Source of the DNA: Williamsia muralis NBRC 105860
Lineage (GTDB): Bacteria; Actinomycetota; Actinomycetes; Mycobacteriales; Mycobacteriaceae
Direction of reading: 5' to 3'
DNA: 64,000 bases
Assembly: GCF_001598915.1 (NCBI RefSeq)
Contig: NZ_BDAP01000006.1
Coordinates: forward strand, 292,858 to 356,857
Shown here piece after piece: positions 38,634 to 49,391 of the stretch. How positions within the stretch are numbered: position 1 is the first letter of the stretch; every line of letters starts with the position of its first letter. Position numbers and translations under genes: made by a program. A model generated the notes under the pieces. It was not told the DNA's origin, ran no database searches, and was given only the letters and a program-made list of their open reading frames with translations.

Positions 38634-39329
38634 TCAGTTCTCCGGCAGGGTGCCGGGGCGTGGATCGAACGGTGGGGGATCGAGCTGATCGAACGCGCCG
38701 GACGCCGCGCACGTGGCCCCCGGTTCGGGGTAACCGGTCTCTTCTGGGGCTTCCGGGTAGACACCGCTCTGGATGTTCTGTTTCGTCGCGGTGATGAATT
38801 GGTCGATACGTGGGTCGTCGGCATCGTCGACCTTGAGCTGATGTCCCCACGACTGCACCGACACCGGCCGGTCCAATCCGGGATAGGGCGACAGCAGTGT
38901 GTAGTCGACTCCGTCGACGCGTTCGGCGAGCGATTCCACGGCCTCGGCGTCGAGGTCTTCCGGGTTGTAGGTGAGCCAGACCGCTCCGTGTTCGAGTGAA
39001 TGCACGGCGTTTTCCGAACGGATGCCCGCGTTGTAGACCACCCCGGTGCAGGCGGCCCAGATTGCGTCGTGTCGGCCGCCGATGGGCGGGCTGAACGAGT
39101 AACGGACGCGATCGGTCGGGACCACATGAAGAGCAGCGGGGTAGTACCTTTTCTCGACGCCTTCGATGTCGTCGGTGGGATCAGGATTGTCCGCCGATGG
39201 TCGCAAGCTCGACACCGATCCGGAGTCCGCCGATTCGGGGACGGGATCGCCGGAACGCTCGGCCACACATCCTGTCGTCCCCAGGACCAGGATGGTCGCC
39301 GCCGTCGCAATTGTTCTTGACCTGGTCAT
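38634..39329 (-). CDS. DUF3105 lipoprotein (paralogue 2)
   Basis: A 231-aa predicted lipoprotein. The signal peptide has RSR, a hydrophobic core and lipobox GTTGC with Cys21. The DUF3105 domain matches the 28517 paralogue closely: NAVHSLEHGAVWLTYNP, SPYPGLDRPVSVQSWGHQLK and ATCAA. It lacks the long Pro-rich tail and has no adjacent DUF305 gene. ATG 39329 is preceded by an in-frame GTG (39332). It probably sits on the outer face of the membrane. Confidence 0.87.
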   Translation of the reverse strand: MTRSRTIATAATILVLGTTGCVAERSGDPVPESADSGSVSSLRPSADNPDPTDDIEGVEKRYYPAALHVVPTDRVRYSFSPPIGGRHDAIWAACTGVVYNAGIRSENAVHSLEHGAVWLTYNPEDLDAEAVESLAERVDGVDYTLLSPYPGLDRPVSVQSWGHQLKVDDADDPRIDQFITATKQNIQSGVYPEAPEETGYPEPGATCAASGAFDQLDPPPFDPRPGTLPEN

Positions 39330-39638
39330 CACTGTGCCTGCCAGCCGTATGTCGATTAACCCGGAGTCGTGACGAGGGAACGCCCGACGACGTCGATGGA
39401 ACTCCACGTAGGTGGAATGTAGATGCCCGTTCGCGTGGAAGGAAAATCCCCGGAATGAAAATGGTTGTCGGGTCGTTCCAGTGATCGTGCCGCCAAGCAT
39501 GGGTGCAGCGCCTTCTCCGAGATTTCAGCGATTGGGAGATGGCATCGCTGCTCTGGCATACTGAACGGTCGAGTCCGGTTCCGGTTCACACCTTCGATCC
39601 GCGAAGGTGACCCGGCGACCATTGAAAGGGACACCAGA
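39330..39638. promoter_or_regulatory. Intergenic region between divergent DUF3105 lipoprotein and rpmE
   Basis: 309 nt without a convincing gene. It must hold both divergent promoters. A -10-like TGGCATACT (CATACT at 39557-39562) would give rpmE a leader of about 70 nt. I saw no Zur-like palindrome, which fits the zinc-ribbon form of L31 encoded here. Confidence 0.35.
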
Positions 39639-39875
39639 ATGAAGCAGGGAATCCACCCCCAGTACGTCGAGACCACTGTGGTCTGCGGCTGCGGGAACAC
39701 CTTCACGACCCGCTCCACCAAGGACAACGGTCGTATCAACGTCGAGGTCTGCTCGCAGTGCCACCCGTTCTACACGGGCAAGCAGAAGATTCTCGACACC
39801 GGTGGCCGCGTCGCACGCTTCGAGAAGCGATACGGCAAGCGTCCGGCGAAGAAAGACGCTGCAGCCGAGAAATAG
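39639..39875 (+). CDS. rpmE: 50S ribosomal protein L31 (zinc-binding form)
   Basis: A 78-aa ribosomal protein beginning [20 protein letters not shown]. Cys16, Cys18, Cys38 and Cys41 (CGC...CSQC) form the zinc ribbon of the C+ type. ATG 39639 has GAAAGGG upstream. An intrinsic terminator follows directly. It is an accessory protein of the large subunit that bridges to the 30S head. Confidence 0.96.
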   Translation: MKQGIHPQYVETTVVCGCGNTFTTRSTKDNGRINVEVCSQCHPFYTGKQKILDTGGRVARFEKRYGKRPAKKDAAAEK

Positions 39876-39885
39876 CTTGAAAGTC

Positions 39886-39926
39886 CGGCGTCTGGTCTGC
39901 CTTCGCGGCAGGCCAGGCGCCGTTTT
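39886..39926 (+). terminator. Intrinsic terminator after rpmE
   Basis: A 16-bp stem (39886-39901 / 39907-39922, three G-T wobbles) with loop TTCGC is followed by TTTT at 39923-39926, 10 nt after the rpmE stop. It separates rpmE from prfA. Confidence 0.8.
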
Positions 39927-39990
39927 CGTCGAATCACCCGGTTGACGTCATCAGCCGTCGGTCACAACTTTTCTCGAGTAGGAACAGGTC

Positions 39991-41067
39991 ATGAGCAGCC
40001 CCGAGCCGTCCGCGATCGACGACATTCTCGCCGAGCATGCAGGCTTGCAGTCGCAGCTCTCCGACCCTTCCCTGCACGATGACCCCGCTGCCGCGCGCCG
40101 CGTTGGCAAGCGCTTCTCCGAGCTCGCGCCGATCATGGCCACGTACACCAAACTTCAAGCAGCACAGGACGATCTGCAGGCGGCACGCGAACTCGCTGCG
40201 GACGACCCGGCATTTGCGGCCGAGATACCCGAGCTGGAGAAGACCGCCGCCGATCTCGACGCCACCCTCACCGACCTGTTGTCGCCACGCGATCCCCACG
40301 ACGGCGACGACGTGGTGTTGGAGATCAAATCGGGTGCAGGCGGCGAGGAGTCGGCCCTGTTCGCCTCGGATCTGGCCCGGATGTACCTCAAATACTGCGA
40401 ACGGCACGGCTGGAAGGCCCAGACCCTCGGACTCACCGAGTCCGATCTCGGCGGGTACAAGGACGTCACCATCTCGATCAAGTCGAGAGGCGACGGTCCG
40501 GACGGTGTGTGGGCGCGATTGAAGTTCGAGGGTGGCGTACACCGTGTCCAGCGTGTGCCGGTCACGGAGTCGCAGGGGCGTATCCACACCTCGGCTGCCG
40601 GCGTGCTGATCTATCCAGAACCCGATGAGGTCGAGCAGGTGCAGATCGACGATTCGGACCTCCGCATCGACGTGTACCGCAGTTCGGGCAAGGGCGGACA
40701 GGGCGTGAACACCACCGACTCCGCGGTCCGGATCACCCACTTGCCCACCGGGATCGTCGTGACCTGTCAGAACGAACGATCGCAGTTGCAGAACAAGGCC
40801 CGCGCGATGCAGGTCCTCGCTGCGCGCCTGCAGGCGGCGGCCGAGGAGGCAGCCAACTCGGAGGCGTCGGAAGGACGGGCGGCGCAGGTGCGGACAGTTG
40901 ATCGTTCTGAGCGGATCCGCACCTACAACTTCCCGGAGAATCGCATCACCGACCACCGGATCGGTTACAAGGCCAGCAACCTCGACGCCGTTCTCGCAGG
41001 CGACATGGACGCACTACTCGACGCCCTCAGAGCCGCCGATCGCCAGGCCCGCCTCGAGGCGGAGTGA
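39991..41067 (+). CDS. prfA: Peptide chain release factor 1
   Basis: A 358-aa class I release factor recognising UAA and UAG. The anticodon-like tripeptide is PVT in [10 protein letters not shown], and the catalytic GGQ is at residues 235-237 in [12 protein letters not shown], where the Gln is the substrate of PrmC. The stop codon overlaps prmC by 4 nt, so enzyme and substrate are made together. Confidence 0.97.
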   Translation: MSSPEPSAIDDILAEHAGLQSQLSDPSLHDDPAAARRVGKRFSELAPIMATYTKLQAAQDDLQAARELAADDPAFAAEIPELEKTAADLDATLTDLLSPRDPHDGDDVVLEIKSGAGGEESALFASDLARMYLKYCERHGWKAQTLGLTESDLGGYKDVTISIKSRGDGPDGVWARLKFEGGVHRVQRVPVTESQGRIHTSAAGVLIYPEPDEVEQVQIDDSDLRIDVYRSSGKGGQGVNTTDSAVRITHLPTGIVVTCQNERSQLQNKARAMQVLAARLQAAAEEAANSEASEGRAAQVRTVDRSERIRTYNFPENRITDHRIGYKASNLDAVLAGDMDALLDALRAADRQARLEAE

Positions 41068-41930
41068 ACGCGCGCGAACATCGCAGGGCCGCAACGGCCG
41101 AACTGGCCGCCGCAGGCGTTCCCAGCCCGGACGTCGACGCAGCGCTTCTGCTGGCTCACGTGGCCGGCACATCCGTGGGCGGCCTCGTCACGGTCGACGA
41201 GCTGACGCAGGAGCAGGCCGACACGTACCGCGTAATGATCGACCGGCGGCGCGCGCGTGAGCCCTTGCAGCACATCATCGGTCACGTCCAGTTCGGCATG
41301 GTCGATCTTGAGGTCGGCCCCGGGGTGTTCATACCCCGGATGGAAACCGAGGCGCTGCTGTCGTGGGCACTGGAGGCGATTGCCGACGTTGCCGAACCGG
41401 TGGTGGTCGATCTGTGCAGCGGAAGCGGTGCACTCGCGTTGTCCATCGCGGATGCTCGGCGCAACGCCGTGGTGCACGCCGTCGAGATCGCCGACGAGCC
41501 ACTCCGATGGCTTCAGCGGAACCTCTCGCGGATGCCCGATCAGGTCGCGGATCGAGTCGAGGTGCATCAGGGCGACGTTCGGGACCCGGCCGTTCTGGCC
41601 GGCATCAGAGCTGATGTTGTGGTCGCCAACCCGCCCTACATACCCGAGACAGCCGAATTGCCGGTCGAGGTGATCGACCACGACCCGCCCCTCGCACTGT
41701 TCGGGGGAGCGGATGGGATGTCGGTCATCGGTCCGATGATCGCCACCGTCGCCCAGCTCCTCGAGGCGGGTGGCAAAGTGGCCATCGAGCATGACGACAG
41801 CACGGGGCAGGCGGTGATCGAGGTGCTGACCGCCGATGGCCGGTTTGATTCGATCGTCCAGAACCACGATCTGGCCGGACGGCCGCGTTTTGTCACCGCC
41901 ACCAGAACGACGACGTCCCGCCGCATCTGA
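41064..41930 (+). CDS. prmC: Release-factor glutamine methyltransferase
   Basis: A 288-aa SAM-dependent N5-glutamine methyltransferase acting on the GGQ motif of RF1/RF2. An N-terminal helical RF-binding domain (1-80) precedes the SAM-binding motif [16 protein letters not shown] and the catalytic NPPY (189-192). GTG 41064 lies within the prfA stop region. Confidence 0.96.
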   Translation: MNAREHRRAATAELAAAGVPSPDVDAALLLAHVAGTSVGGLVTVDELTQEQADTYRVMIDRRRAREPLQHIIGHVQFGMVDLEVGPGVFIPRMETEALLSWALEAIADVAEPVVVDLCSGSGALALSIADARRNAVVHAVEIADEPLRWLQRNLSRMPDQVADRVEVHQGDVRDPAVLAGIRADVVVANPPYIPETAELPVEVIDHDPPLALFGGADGMSVIGPMIATVAQLLEAGGKVAIEHDDSTGQAVIEVLTADGRFDSIVQNHDLAGRPRFVTATRTTTSRRI

Positions 41931-41983
41931 CCGGCGGGTACGTCGCGGATGGGGGCCAGGGCGACCATGCAAGGATGGGACCC

Positions 41984-42637
41984 GTGAGCACCACGTTCGA
42001 CTGCAACGATCCCCATTCTCGAACGGCCGGTATCCGGGCCGCCGTCGGCGCCGCCAAAGGTGGCCGCCTGATCGTCCTGCCCACCGACACGTTGTACGGG
42101 TTGGGTTGCGACGCTTTCGATTCCGAATCGGTCAACAACCTCCTGGCCGCCAAAGGGCGGGGCAGGGACATGCCCGTGCCCGTGCTGGTCGGCTCGTGGA
42201 GCACCATCGACGGCCTGGTGTTGTCCGTGTCGTCGATGGCGAGGGAACTGACCCGGGCGTTCTGGCCCGGCGGCCTGAGTCTGGTGGTCCACCAGGCTCC
42301 CTCGCTGGCCTGGGATCTGGGTGATACGCGGGGCACGGTGATGCTGCGGATGCCGCTGCACCCGGTGGCCATCGAGATCCTTCGGGAGGTCGGGCCCATG
42401 GCCGTCTCCAGCGCGAACATCTCCGGCCGACCGCCGGCGACCACCGCCGCCGAGGCCCGAGAGCAACTGGGGGAGTCGGTGGCCGTGTACCTCGATGGTG
42501 GACCGGCCGAGAAGGCGATGCCGTCGACCATCGTCGACCTCACAGACGTCAGCCCCAAGATTCTGCGCGAGGGTGCGATCAGTGCCGAGCAGATCGCCGA
42601 GGTGTTGGGCACCGGAGTCGAGAGCCTGCGGAGCTGA
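41984..42637 (+). CDS. L-threonylcarbamoyladenylate synthase (Sua5/YrdC)
   Basis: A 217-aa YrdC-domain enzyme that makes threonylcarbamoyl-AMP for the t6A37 modification of ANN-decoding tRNAs. Key motifs are LPTDTLYGLGCDAF, KGRGRDMPVPVLV and SSANISGRPPAT. I start it at GTG 41984 (STTFDCNDP), which has AAGGA 8 nt upstream; an in-frame ATG at 41975 is the alternative. It is the short form without the C-terminal Sua5 domain. Confidence 0.93.
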   Translation: MSTTFDCNDPHSRTAGIRAAVGAAKGGRLIVLPTDTLYGLGCDAFDSESVNNLLAAKGRGRDMPVPVLVGSWSTIDGLVLSVSSMARELTRAFWPGGLSLVVHQAPSLAWDLGDTRGTVMLRMPLHPVAIEILREVGPMAVSSANISGRPPATTAAEAREQLGESVAVYLDGGPAEKAMPSTIVDLTDVSPKILREGAISAEQIAEVLGTGVESLRS

Positions 42638-42711
42638 GTCGGCTCGATCCCGCTGGCGGGTCAGGTCGACCGCTTGCGTGCTTTTCGAGCGCGCGCTAGT
42701 AGCGTTGACCC

Positions 42712-43923
42712 GTGTTCGCGGCCTATTCGAGTTCCCTTGAGAGCAGTGGTGTGCTGATCGCAGCGCAGTCCGGCCTCACGAGCAGTGGTGCAGGCGTCCC
42801 GCTGCGGGAGCTGATGCTCGTCGGGCTCGCCGCCGCCGTCATCACTTATCTCGCCACAGGTGTCGTGCGGGTCATCGCCACGCGAACTGGTGCGGTGGCC
42901 GTTCCGCGGACCCGGGATGTCCACGCGATTCCCACGCCGCGTCTCGGCGGTGTCGGCATGTACATCGGTGTACTCGCCGGAATGGCTCTCGCCGGCGAGT
43001 TACCGGCTCTGACAAGGGGTTTCGCATACACCGACGACATGAACGCCGTTGTCGTCGCCGGTGGGGTCATCGTGCTCGTCGGAATCATCGACGACCGCTG
43101 GGGGATCGACGCCCTGACTAAATTCGTCGGCCAGCTGACCGCTGCCGGTGTCCTGGTGATCATGGGTGTGAGCTGGTATCTGCTGTACGTCCCGTTCGGC
43201 GACATCGGCACGGTGGTGCTGGACCCACTCCAGGCGGGACTGCTCACGATCGCGGTCACCGTCGCAACGGTCAACGCGATGAACTTCGTCGACGGCCTCG
43301 ACGGGCTCGCCGCAGGCCTCGCGCTCATCGCGTCGCTGGCGATCTGCGTCTTCTCGCTGGGTCTGCTCCGAGACCAGGGCGGCGACGTCAGTTACTACCC
43401 ACCGGCTCTCATCTCGGCCATTCTCGCCGGCGCATGCCTCGGTTTCCTGCCGCACAACTTCCAGCCCGCCCGTATCTTCATGGGCGATTCCGGCTCGATG
43501 CTCATCGGGCTCATGCTGGCCACGGCCTCGACCAGCGCATCGGGCAGGGTGGCCACCAATGCCTACGGCCCCGCCGATGTGTTCACGTTGCTCTCGCCGA
43601 TCATCCTGGTGGCGGCCGTCATGTTCATCCCGATGCTCGACATGCTGATGGCGGTCGTACGCAGGACCAGGGCGGGTGTCGGCTTCTACACACCGGACAA
43701 GATGCACCTGCACCATCGACTGCTGGAGATCGGTCACTCGCACAGGCGCGTGGTGCTGCTCATCTACCTCTGGGTCGGACTACTGGCCTTCGGGGCGGCT
43801 GCGAGCACGTTCTTCTCGGTGTCGGTGGTGGTACCGGTACTGGCAGCCGGACTGGTCCTCGCGATGGTCGCCACCATCGTCCCGCGCCTTCGACGACGAC
43901 ACCGTCAGGGTGCATCTGCCTGA
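42712..43923 (+). CDS. wecA: UDP-GlcNAc:decaprenyl-phosphate GlcNAc-1-phosphate transferase (WecA/Rfe)
   Basis: A 403-aa polytopic polyprenyl-phosphate N-acetylhexosamine-1-phosphate transferase with about 11 TM helices. Catalytic motifs: NFVDGLDGLAAG, NFQPARIFMGDSGSM and the cytoplasmic HLHHRLLEIGHSHRR. In mycolic-acid bacteria it starts the arabinogalactan linker on decaprenyl phosphate. The GTG start 42712 gives the family's usual length. The order prmC-sua5-wecA-atp matches M. tuberculosis. Confidence 0.93.
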   Translation: MFAAYSSSLESSGVLIAAQSGLTSSGAGVPLRELMLVGLAAAVITYLATGVVRVIATRTGAVAVPRTRDVHAIPTPRLGGVGMYIGVLAGMALAGELPALTRGFAYTDDMNAVVVAGGVIVLVGIIDDRWGIDALTKFVGQLTAAGVLVIMGVSWYLLYVPFGDIGTVVLDPLQAGLLTIAVTVATVNAMNFVDGLDGLAAGLALIASLAICVFSLGLLRDQGGDVSYYPPALISAILAGACLGFLPHNFQPARIFMGDSGSMLIGLMLATASTSASGRVATNAYGPADVFTLLSPIILVAAVMFIPMLDMLMAVVRRTRAGVGFYTPDKMHLHHRLLEIGHSHRRVVLLIYLWVGLLAFGAAASTFFSVSVVVPVLAAGLVLAMVATIVPRLRRRHRQGASA

Positions 43924-44212
43924 CCGGGTGCAGCAGGTAGAACCGTGTCCAGTAATCTGTGACGAAGTGCAGCCTAACCCGGACATTTCGGGTATGCGAT
44001 GCGACGTAGTACTATCGTCTGTAGTAGCCGAATCACCAAGGTGAGAGCCGCAATCGCGGTCAATGCACCCCCTGGTGGCAGGCCACGACAGTGTTGATAT
44101 GGTCACAGGGATCGATGAGCTGTCGCCCCGATCATGTTCCAGATCGACGGGCACGGCTCTACCAGGCTGCCCCCAGAGCTAGCGAACCCGCTGGACCCTT
44201 GAGGAGAGGTGC

Positions 44213-44626
44213 ATGACGACGTCAAGCTCCGACTCGGCGCCGGTATTCCCGGATGTTCCGTTGAGTTTGGTGCGTCCGGCGATCCTCAGCGGATTGCTGG
44301 TCGTCGTCGCAGTGGCCGCCAGCGCTTACCTCGGCCACATCATGTTCGGTATCTGGATGCTCGTCGGATTGGCCCTGAGTCTGGCCAACGCCAAGCTCGT
44401 GCAGTTGTATGTGCAAGGAATCACCGCTGAAGAGAACCCGCGCAAGCGGCCGGTCGCGATCAACTCCGTACTGCGCCTGGCGCTCCTGACGGTCGTCGCC
44501 CTCGTGGTGGCGTTCCTCGCCAGGCCCGACGGCATCGGCGTGATGTTCGGACTCGCGCTGAGTCAGGTGATCCTGGTTCTCAACACGGTTATTCCAGTGA
44601 TGAAAGGACTTCGTACCCAGTCATGA
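44213..44626 (+). CDS. AtpI-like small membrane protein at head of atp operon
   Basis: A 137-aa protein with four hydrophobic helices (about 22-40, 45-62, 83-100, 105-125). It holds the position of the uncharacterised Rv1303-type gene and of AtpI (assembly factor or c-ring chaperone). ATG 44213 has GAGGAGAGG upstream; the stop overlaps atpB by 4 nt. The 289-nt region before it (43924-44212) has no gene and should hold the atp promoter, but I could not pick out a convincing -35/-10 pair. Confidence 0.8.
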   Translation: MTTSSSDSAPVFPDVPLSLVRPAILSGLLVVVAVAASAYLGHIMFGIWMLVGLALSLANAKLVQLYVQGITAEENPRKRPVAINSVLRLALLTVVALVVAFLARPDGIGVMFGLALSQVILVLNTVIPVMKGLRTQS

Positions 44627-45378
44627 CAGATACGTCGTATCTCGCCGAGGCAGAGATCGAGGTCGGGCATCACACCCACGTCGATCTGTTCGGGATGACC
44701 TTCAACCTGGACACCATCATCGGGACCGCCTTCGCGGCCCTGGTCGTGCTCGGTCTGGCCTTCTACGTGCGGGCCAAGATGACGTCGGGGGTTCCCAACC
44801 CCGTACAGCTGTTCTTCGAGACACTCACCTCGCAGATGCGTGGCCAGGTCGAGAGCTCGATCGGCATGCGCGTCGCGCCGTTCCTGCTGCCTCTGGCGGT
44901 CACCCTGTTCATCTTCATCCTCGTCGCCAACTGGATCTCGGTGTTGCCGGTCCAGTACGGCAAAGAGGGGGGAGGTACCGGTGAGTGGCTGAAGCCGCCG
45001 GCCTCGGACGCGAACTTCGTCTACGCCCTCGCGCTGTTCGTCTTCGTCGCGTACCACGCCGCAGGCGTCAAGCGTCGCGGCTTCCTCGGCCACCCGAAGG
45101 CCCTGATCAAGGGTCACGCCATCGGCCTGGCCCCGATCAACATCATCGAAGAGATCGCGAAGCCCGTCTCGCTCTCCCTCCGTCTTTTCGGCAACATGTT
45201 CGCCGGCGGCGTGATGGTGTCCCTGATCGCGATCTTCCCGGCCTACATCATGTGGGCCCCCAACTCGATCTGGAAGATGTTCGACCTCTTCGTCGGCCTC
45301 ATCCAGGCGTTCATCTTCACCTTGCTGACCATCTTGTACTTCAGCCAGTCAATGGAGCTGGAGGACGAGCACCACTAG
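44623..45378 (+). CDS. atpB: ATP synthase Fo subunit a
   Basis: A 251-aa proton-channel subunit. The essential arginine lies in [17 protein letters not shown], and the C-terminal helix carries [17 protein letters not shown]. Five to six TM helices are visible. It overlaps the AtpI-like gene at its start. Confidence 0.96.
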   Translation: MTDTSYLAEAEIEVGHHTHVDLFGMTFNLDTIIGTAFAALVVLGLAFYVRAKMTSGVPNPVQLFFETLTSQMRGQVESSIGMRVAPFLLPLAVTLFIFILVANWISVLPVQYGKEGGGTGEWLKPPASDANFVYALALFVFVAYHAAGVKRRGFLGHPKALIKGHAIGLAPINIIEEIAKPVSLSLRLFGNMFAGGVMVSLIAIFPAYIMWAPNSIWKMFDLFVGLIQAFIFTLLTILYFSQSMELEDEHH

Positions 45379-45460
45379 CACGACCCCTTGCTGGCGCGAT
45401 GCTGGCGGGGCACAAAGACCTGGCAATCCCATTGTCAGTACCACCGAAAGGGAAGAGTAA

Positions 45461-45712
<252 letters not shown>

Positions 45713-45738
45713 TTTCGGGAAACAGGTAAAACGACACC

Positions 45739-46260
45739 ATGGATCTCGCCGCAGAGAATTTCCTCATACCCAACGGCACGTTCTTCGTTGTCCTCTTGAT
45801 CTTCATCATCGTGCTGGTGGTGCTCGGCAAGTTCATCGTTCCGCCGATCCGCCAGGTCCTCGAAGAACGTGAGGCACTGGTCTCGAAGACCAACGAGGAC
45901 AACAAGGCCGCGGCCAAGAGTTTCGAGGATGCCGAATCGGAATACCGATCCGCCATGAAGGGCGCCCGCGTCGAGGCGACCGGCATCCGCGACGAGGCTC
46001 GTGCCAAGGGCAACGAGAACCTCGAGGAGATGAGGCGGCGGGCAACCGAGGAGTCGGACGCGGTTCAGCGCGAAACCTCCGAACAGCTGGCCGCCGAAGG
46101 GCAGCGGGCTGCGGCGGAGGCCCGCGCGGAACTGGGCAGGCTGTCCTCCGGGCTGGCCAGCCGAGTACTCGGATTCGACGTCTCGTCGGACCCGAAGTTG
46201 TCGGCATCCCTCGATCGTGTCTCCGCGACCGAGGGCGAAAAGACCGGGACGGTGAACTGA
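45739..46260 (+). CDS. atpF: ATP synthase Fo subunit b
   Basis: A 173-aa peripheral-stalk subunit: one N-terminal TM helix (about 9-30), then a long amphipathic coil rich in Glu, Arg and Ala. It pairs with the b-like part of the downstream fusion protein. The stop is 3 nt before atpH. Confidence 0.95.
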   Translation: MDLAAENFLIPNGTFFVVLLIFIIVLVVLGKFIVPPIRQVLEEREALVSKTNEDNKAAAKSFEDAESEYRSAMKGARVEATGIRDEARAKGNENLEEMRRRATEESDAVQRETSEQLAAEGQRAAAEARAELGRLSSGLASRVLGFDVSSDPKLSASLDRVSATEGEKTGTVN

Positions 46261-46263
46261 CCA

Positions 46264-47619
46264 GTGGATATTTTCATCGGACAACTCGTCGGCTTTGCCG
46301 TCGTTGTCTTCGTTTTCATCCGATACGTTCTTCCGCCGCTGCGTAAATCCGTTGCGGCGCAGAAGGAAACGATCGCCACGCAGGTCGCCGAGAGCGAGCA
46401 GGCCAAGGCCCGGCTCGCCGAGGCGAAAGACGCTCACGCCACAGCACTCGAGCAGGCCAGGGCAGAGGCGAGCCAGATCCGTGAAGAGGCACGCGGTGAC
46501 GCTCAGGCGATCGCGGAACAGATGCGCAACCAGGCCGATTCAGAGGTCAAGCGCATCACCGAGCACGGTAAGGCGCAGGTCGCCCTCAACCGCCAGGCGC
46601 TGATCCGTCAGCTGCGTGGCGAACTGGGGCTCGCCTCACTCGACGTCGCCGGCAACCTGGTGCGCGAGCACCTCGAGGACCCGAAGGCCAAGCAGGATTC
46701 CTTCGACAGGGTTCTGGCCGAGTTGGAGCAGATGGCCGCCGAAGGCGGTGTCGCACCGGAGTCCACATCCACCGGTGAGGCAATCGGCACCCACTCGATG
46801 CGGGCAGCGAGCCGTGACTCGGTACGCACGCTGGCACGCACGTTCGACGAGAAGACCGGCTCGGCGGATGTCGAGCAGCTCCGAACGATCGGTGACGAAC
46901 TCGGTTCGGTCGCAATCCTTCTCGCGGCCAACCCGGTTCTGCGCAAGCACCTGGCGGAGTCCACCGACGAGTCGCAGCACAAGGCGTCTCTGGTTGATTC
47001 GATCCTGTCGGGGAAGGTGTCCGACACCACCCTCGACATCGTCAAGTCCGCTGTCGCCGCGAAATGGTCGGCCACCGCAGATTTCCTCACCGCACTCGAG
47101 CGGCTCGCCCGGCTCGCGCTGCTGACGGTCGCCGACCGCAGCGGCAAGATCGGCGAGGTCGAGGACGAACTGTTCCGGCTGGGCCGGTTGCTGCTGGCAG
47201 AACCTGATCTGTCGCGACTGCTGTCCGATTCGAATGCACCTGCCGAGGGCCGGTTGCAGTTGCTCGACAGGGTCATCGGCGGAAAGGTCACTGACGAGAC
47301 CGGAGCGCTGGTCCGACAGGCTGTGCAGTTGCAGCGCGGGCATCAGCCGATCGACGTCACCGTGTCAGGCATCGCCGAACTGGCTGCTGCTCGACGCGGA
47401 GAGTCGGTTGCACACGTCATCGCGGCGGCACTGCCGACCGATGCGCAGATCGAGCGGCTCAGCACAGTGCTGGGGCGGATCTACGGCCGCGACATGTCGG
47501 TGCAGATCGAGATCGATGAGCAGTTGCTCGGCGGTTTCAAGGTCATCGTTGCCGACGAAGTCATCGAGGGCGACGTGGCCAGCCGACTGGCCAAGGCGAG
47601 CGAGACCTTGCCGAGTTAG
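46264..47619 (+). CDS. atpH: ATP synthase b-delta fusion subunit
   Basis: A 451-aa fusion typical of Mycobacteriales. The N-terminus is a second b-type subunit (TM helix about 3-22 and coil to about 165), a linker follows, and the C-terminal half (about 180-450) is the F1 delta/OSCP domain. Together with AtpF it forms an asymmetric peripheral stalk. GTG start at 46264. Confidence 0.96.
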   Translation: MDIFIGQLVGFAVVVFVFIRYVLPPLRKSVAAQKETIATQVAESEQAKARLAEAKDAHATALEQARAEASQIREEARGDAQAIAEQMRNQADSEVKRITEHGKAQVALNRQALIRQLRGELGLASLDVAGNLVREHLEDPKAKQDSFDRVLAELEQMAAEGGVAPESTSTGEAIGTHSMRAASRDSVRTLARTFDEKTGSADVEQLRTIGDELGSVAILLAANPVLRKHLAESTDESQHKASLVDSILSGKVSDTTLDIVKSAVAAKWSATADFLTALERLARLALLTVADRSGKIGEVEDELFRLGRLLLAEPDLSRLLSDSNAPAEGRLQLLDRVIGGKVTDETGALVRQAVQLQRGHQPIDVTVSGIAELAAARRGESVAHVIAAALPTDAQIERLSTVLGRIYGRDMSVQIEIDEQLLGGFKVIVADEVIEGDVASRLAKASETLPS

Positions 47620-47706
47620 CCCGACGGGCGCGACGCCCGACCGGACGCACTCCGGCGCGGGCACACTTAGACCACAAGCGAAAACGAAAGCAAGGAACGA
47701 GTACTC

Positions 47707-49338
47707 ATGGCGGAGTTGACGATCTCATCCGACGAGATCAAGGGAGCGATCGAGCAGTACGTCTCGTCATTCCAGGCCGAGGCATCGCGCGAAGAAGTCG
47801 GCCTAGTCGCCGACACCTCGGACGGTATCGCCCACGTGAGCGGCCTGCCGGGCGCGATGGCGAACGAACTGCTCGAGTTCTCGGGCGGGGTTCTGGGCGT
47901 GGCCCTCAACCTCGACGAGGACGAGGTCGGTGCCGTCATCCTCGGTGCATACGACGAGATCGAGGAAGGCCAGCAGGTCAGCCGTACCGGCGACGTGCTG
48001 TCTGTCCCGGTCGGCGACAACTTCCTCGGCCGTGTGGTGAACCCGCTGGGTCAGCCCATCGACGGCCAGGGCGAGATCGAATCGAACGAGAAGCGCGTGC
48101 TGGAGCTCCAGGCGGCATCGGTGCTCGAGCGTCAGCCCGTCGAGGAGTCGCTCGCGACCGGCATCAAGGCCATCGACGCGATGACCGCTATCGGCCGCGG
48201 CCAGCGTCAGCTGATCATCGGCGACCGCAAGACCGGCAAGACCGCGGTCTGCATCGACGCGATCCTGAACCAGAAGGCGAACTGGGAAACCGGTGACCCG
48301 ACCAAGCAGGTGCGTTGCATCTACGTGGCGATCGGCCAGAAGGGTTCGACCATCGCGGGCGTCAAGTCCGCGCTCGACGAGGCCGGCGCGATGGAGTACA
48401 CCACCATCGTCGCGGCTCCCGCATCTGACTCGGCCGGATTCAAGTGGCTGGCCCCGTACACCGGTTCGGCCATCGGCCAGCACTGGATGTACCAGGGCAA
48501 GCACGTCCTCATCGTGTTCGATGATCTCTCCAAGCAGGCCGAGGCCTACCGCGCCATCTCGCTGCTGCTGCGTCGCCCGCCGGGCCGCGAGGCATACCCG
48601 GGTGACGTCTTCTACTTGCATTCCCGTCTGCTCGAACGTTGCGCAAAGCTGTCCGACGAGCTCGGTGGCGGATCGATGACCGGTCTCCCGATCATCGAGA
48701 CCAAGGCCAACGACGTCTCGGCGTTCATCCCGACCAACGTCATCTCGATCACCGACGGTCAGGTCTTCCTCGAGTCGGACCTCTTCAACAAGGGCGTCCG
48801 CCCCGCGATCAACGTGGGAACCTCGGTGTCTCGTGTCGGTGGTGCAGCGCAGACGAAGGGCCTGAAGAAGGTCTCGGGTTCGCTCCGTCTAGAGCTTGCG
48901 CAGTTCCGTGAGCTGGAGGCCTTCTCGGCTTTCGCCTCGGACCTCGACGACGCATCCAAGGCCCAGCTGGCCCGCGGTGCTCGCTGGGTGGAGCTGCTCA
49001 AGCAGGACCAGTACTCCCCGGTGTCCGTCGAGGACCAGATCGTCTCGATCTACCTCGCGGGTGAGGGCCACTACGACTCGGTTGCCGTCGACGACGTGCG
49101 CCGGTACGAGGGCGAGCTCCTCAATCACCTGCACCACGGTGCCAAGGGCGTCTACGACTCGATCGCGGGCGGTAAGGCTCTGTCCGACGATCAGGCAGAG
49201 GCACTCAAGACCGCCGCCGACAAGTACAAGAAGTCGTTCCTCGCCAGCGACGGCCCCGGATCGGTCAACGAAGAAGATCCGGGCGCTCTCGCGGCCGACG
49301 AAGTCAACAACGAAGAAATCAAGGTCCGGAAGTCCTAG
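47707..49338 (+). CDS. atpA: ATP synthase F1 subunit alpha
   Basis: A 543-aa non-catalytic nucleotide-binding subunit. The P-loop is [13 protein letters not shown] near residue 173 and the arginine finger region is in ISVTD-type [15 protein letters not shown]-terminal extension of about 35 residues (from about 508, rich in Asp, Glu and Asn) matches the mycobacterial extension linked to suppression of ATP hydrolysis. Confidence 0.97.
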   Translation: MAELTISSDEIKGAIEQYVSSFQAEASREEVGLVADTSDGIAHVSGLPGAMANELLEFSGGVLGVALNLDEDEVGAVILGAYDEIEEGQQVSRTGDVLSVPVGDNFLGRVVNPLGQPIDGQGEIESNEKRVLELQAASVLERQPVEESLATGIKAIDAMTAIGRGQRQLIIGDRKTGKTAVCIDAILNQKANWETGDPTKQVRCIYVAIGQKGSTIAGVKSALDEAGAMEYTTIVAAPASDSAGFKWLAPYTGSAIGQHWMYQGKHVLIVFDDLSKQAEAYRAISLLLRRPPGREAYPGDVFYLHSRLLERCAKLSDELGGGSMTGLPIIETKANDVSAFIPTNVISITDGQVFLESDLFNKGVRPAINVGTSVSRVGGAAQTKGLKKVSGSLRLELAQFRELEAFSAFASDLDDASKAQLARGARWVELLKQDQYSPVSVEDQIVSIYLAGEGHYDSVAVDDVRRYEGELLNHLHHGAKGVYDSIAGGKALSDDQAEALKTAADKYKKSFLASDGPGSVNEEDPGALAADEVNNEEIKVRKS

Positions 49339-49391
49339 GGCAGATGATTCGACAATCCATGACCAAACCGAAAGGAGTGTGAGACACGCCC

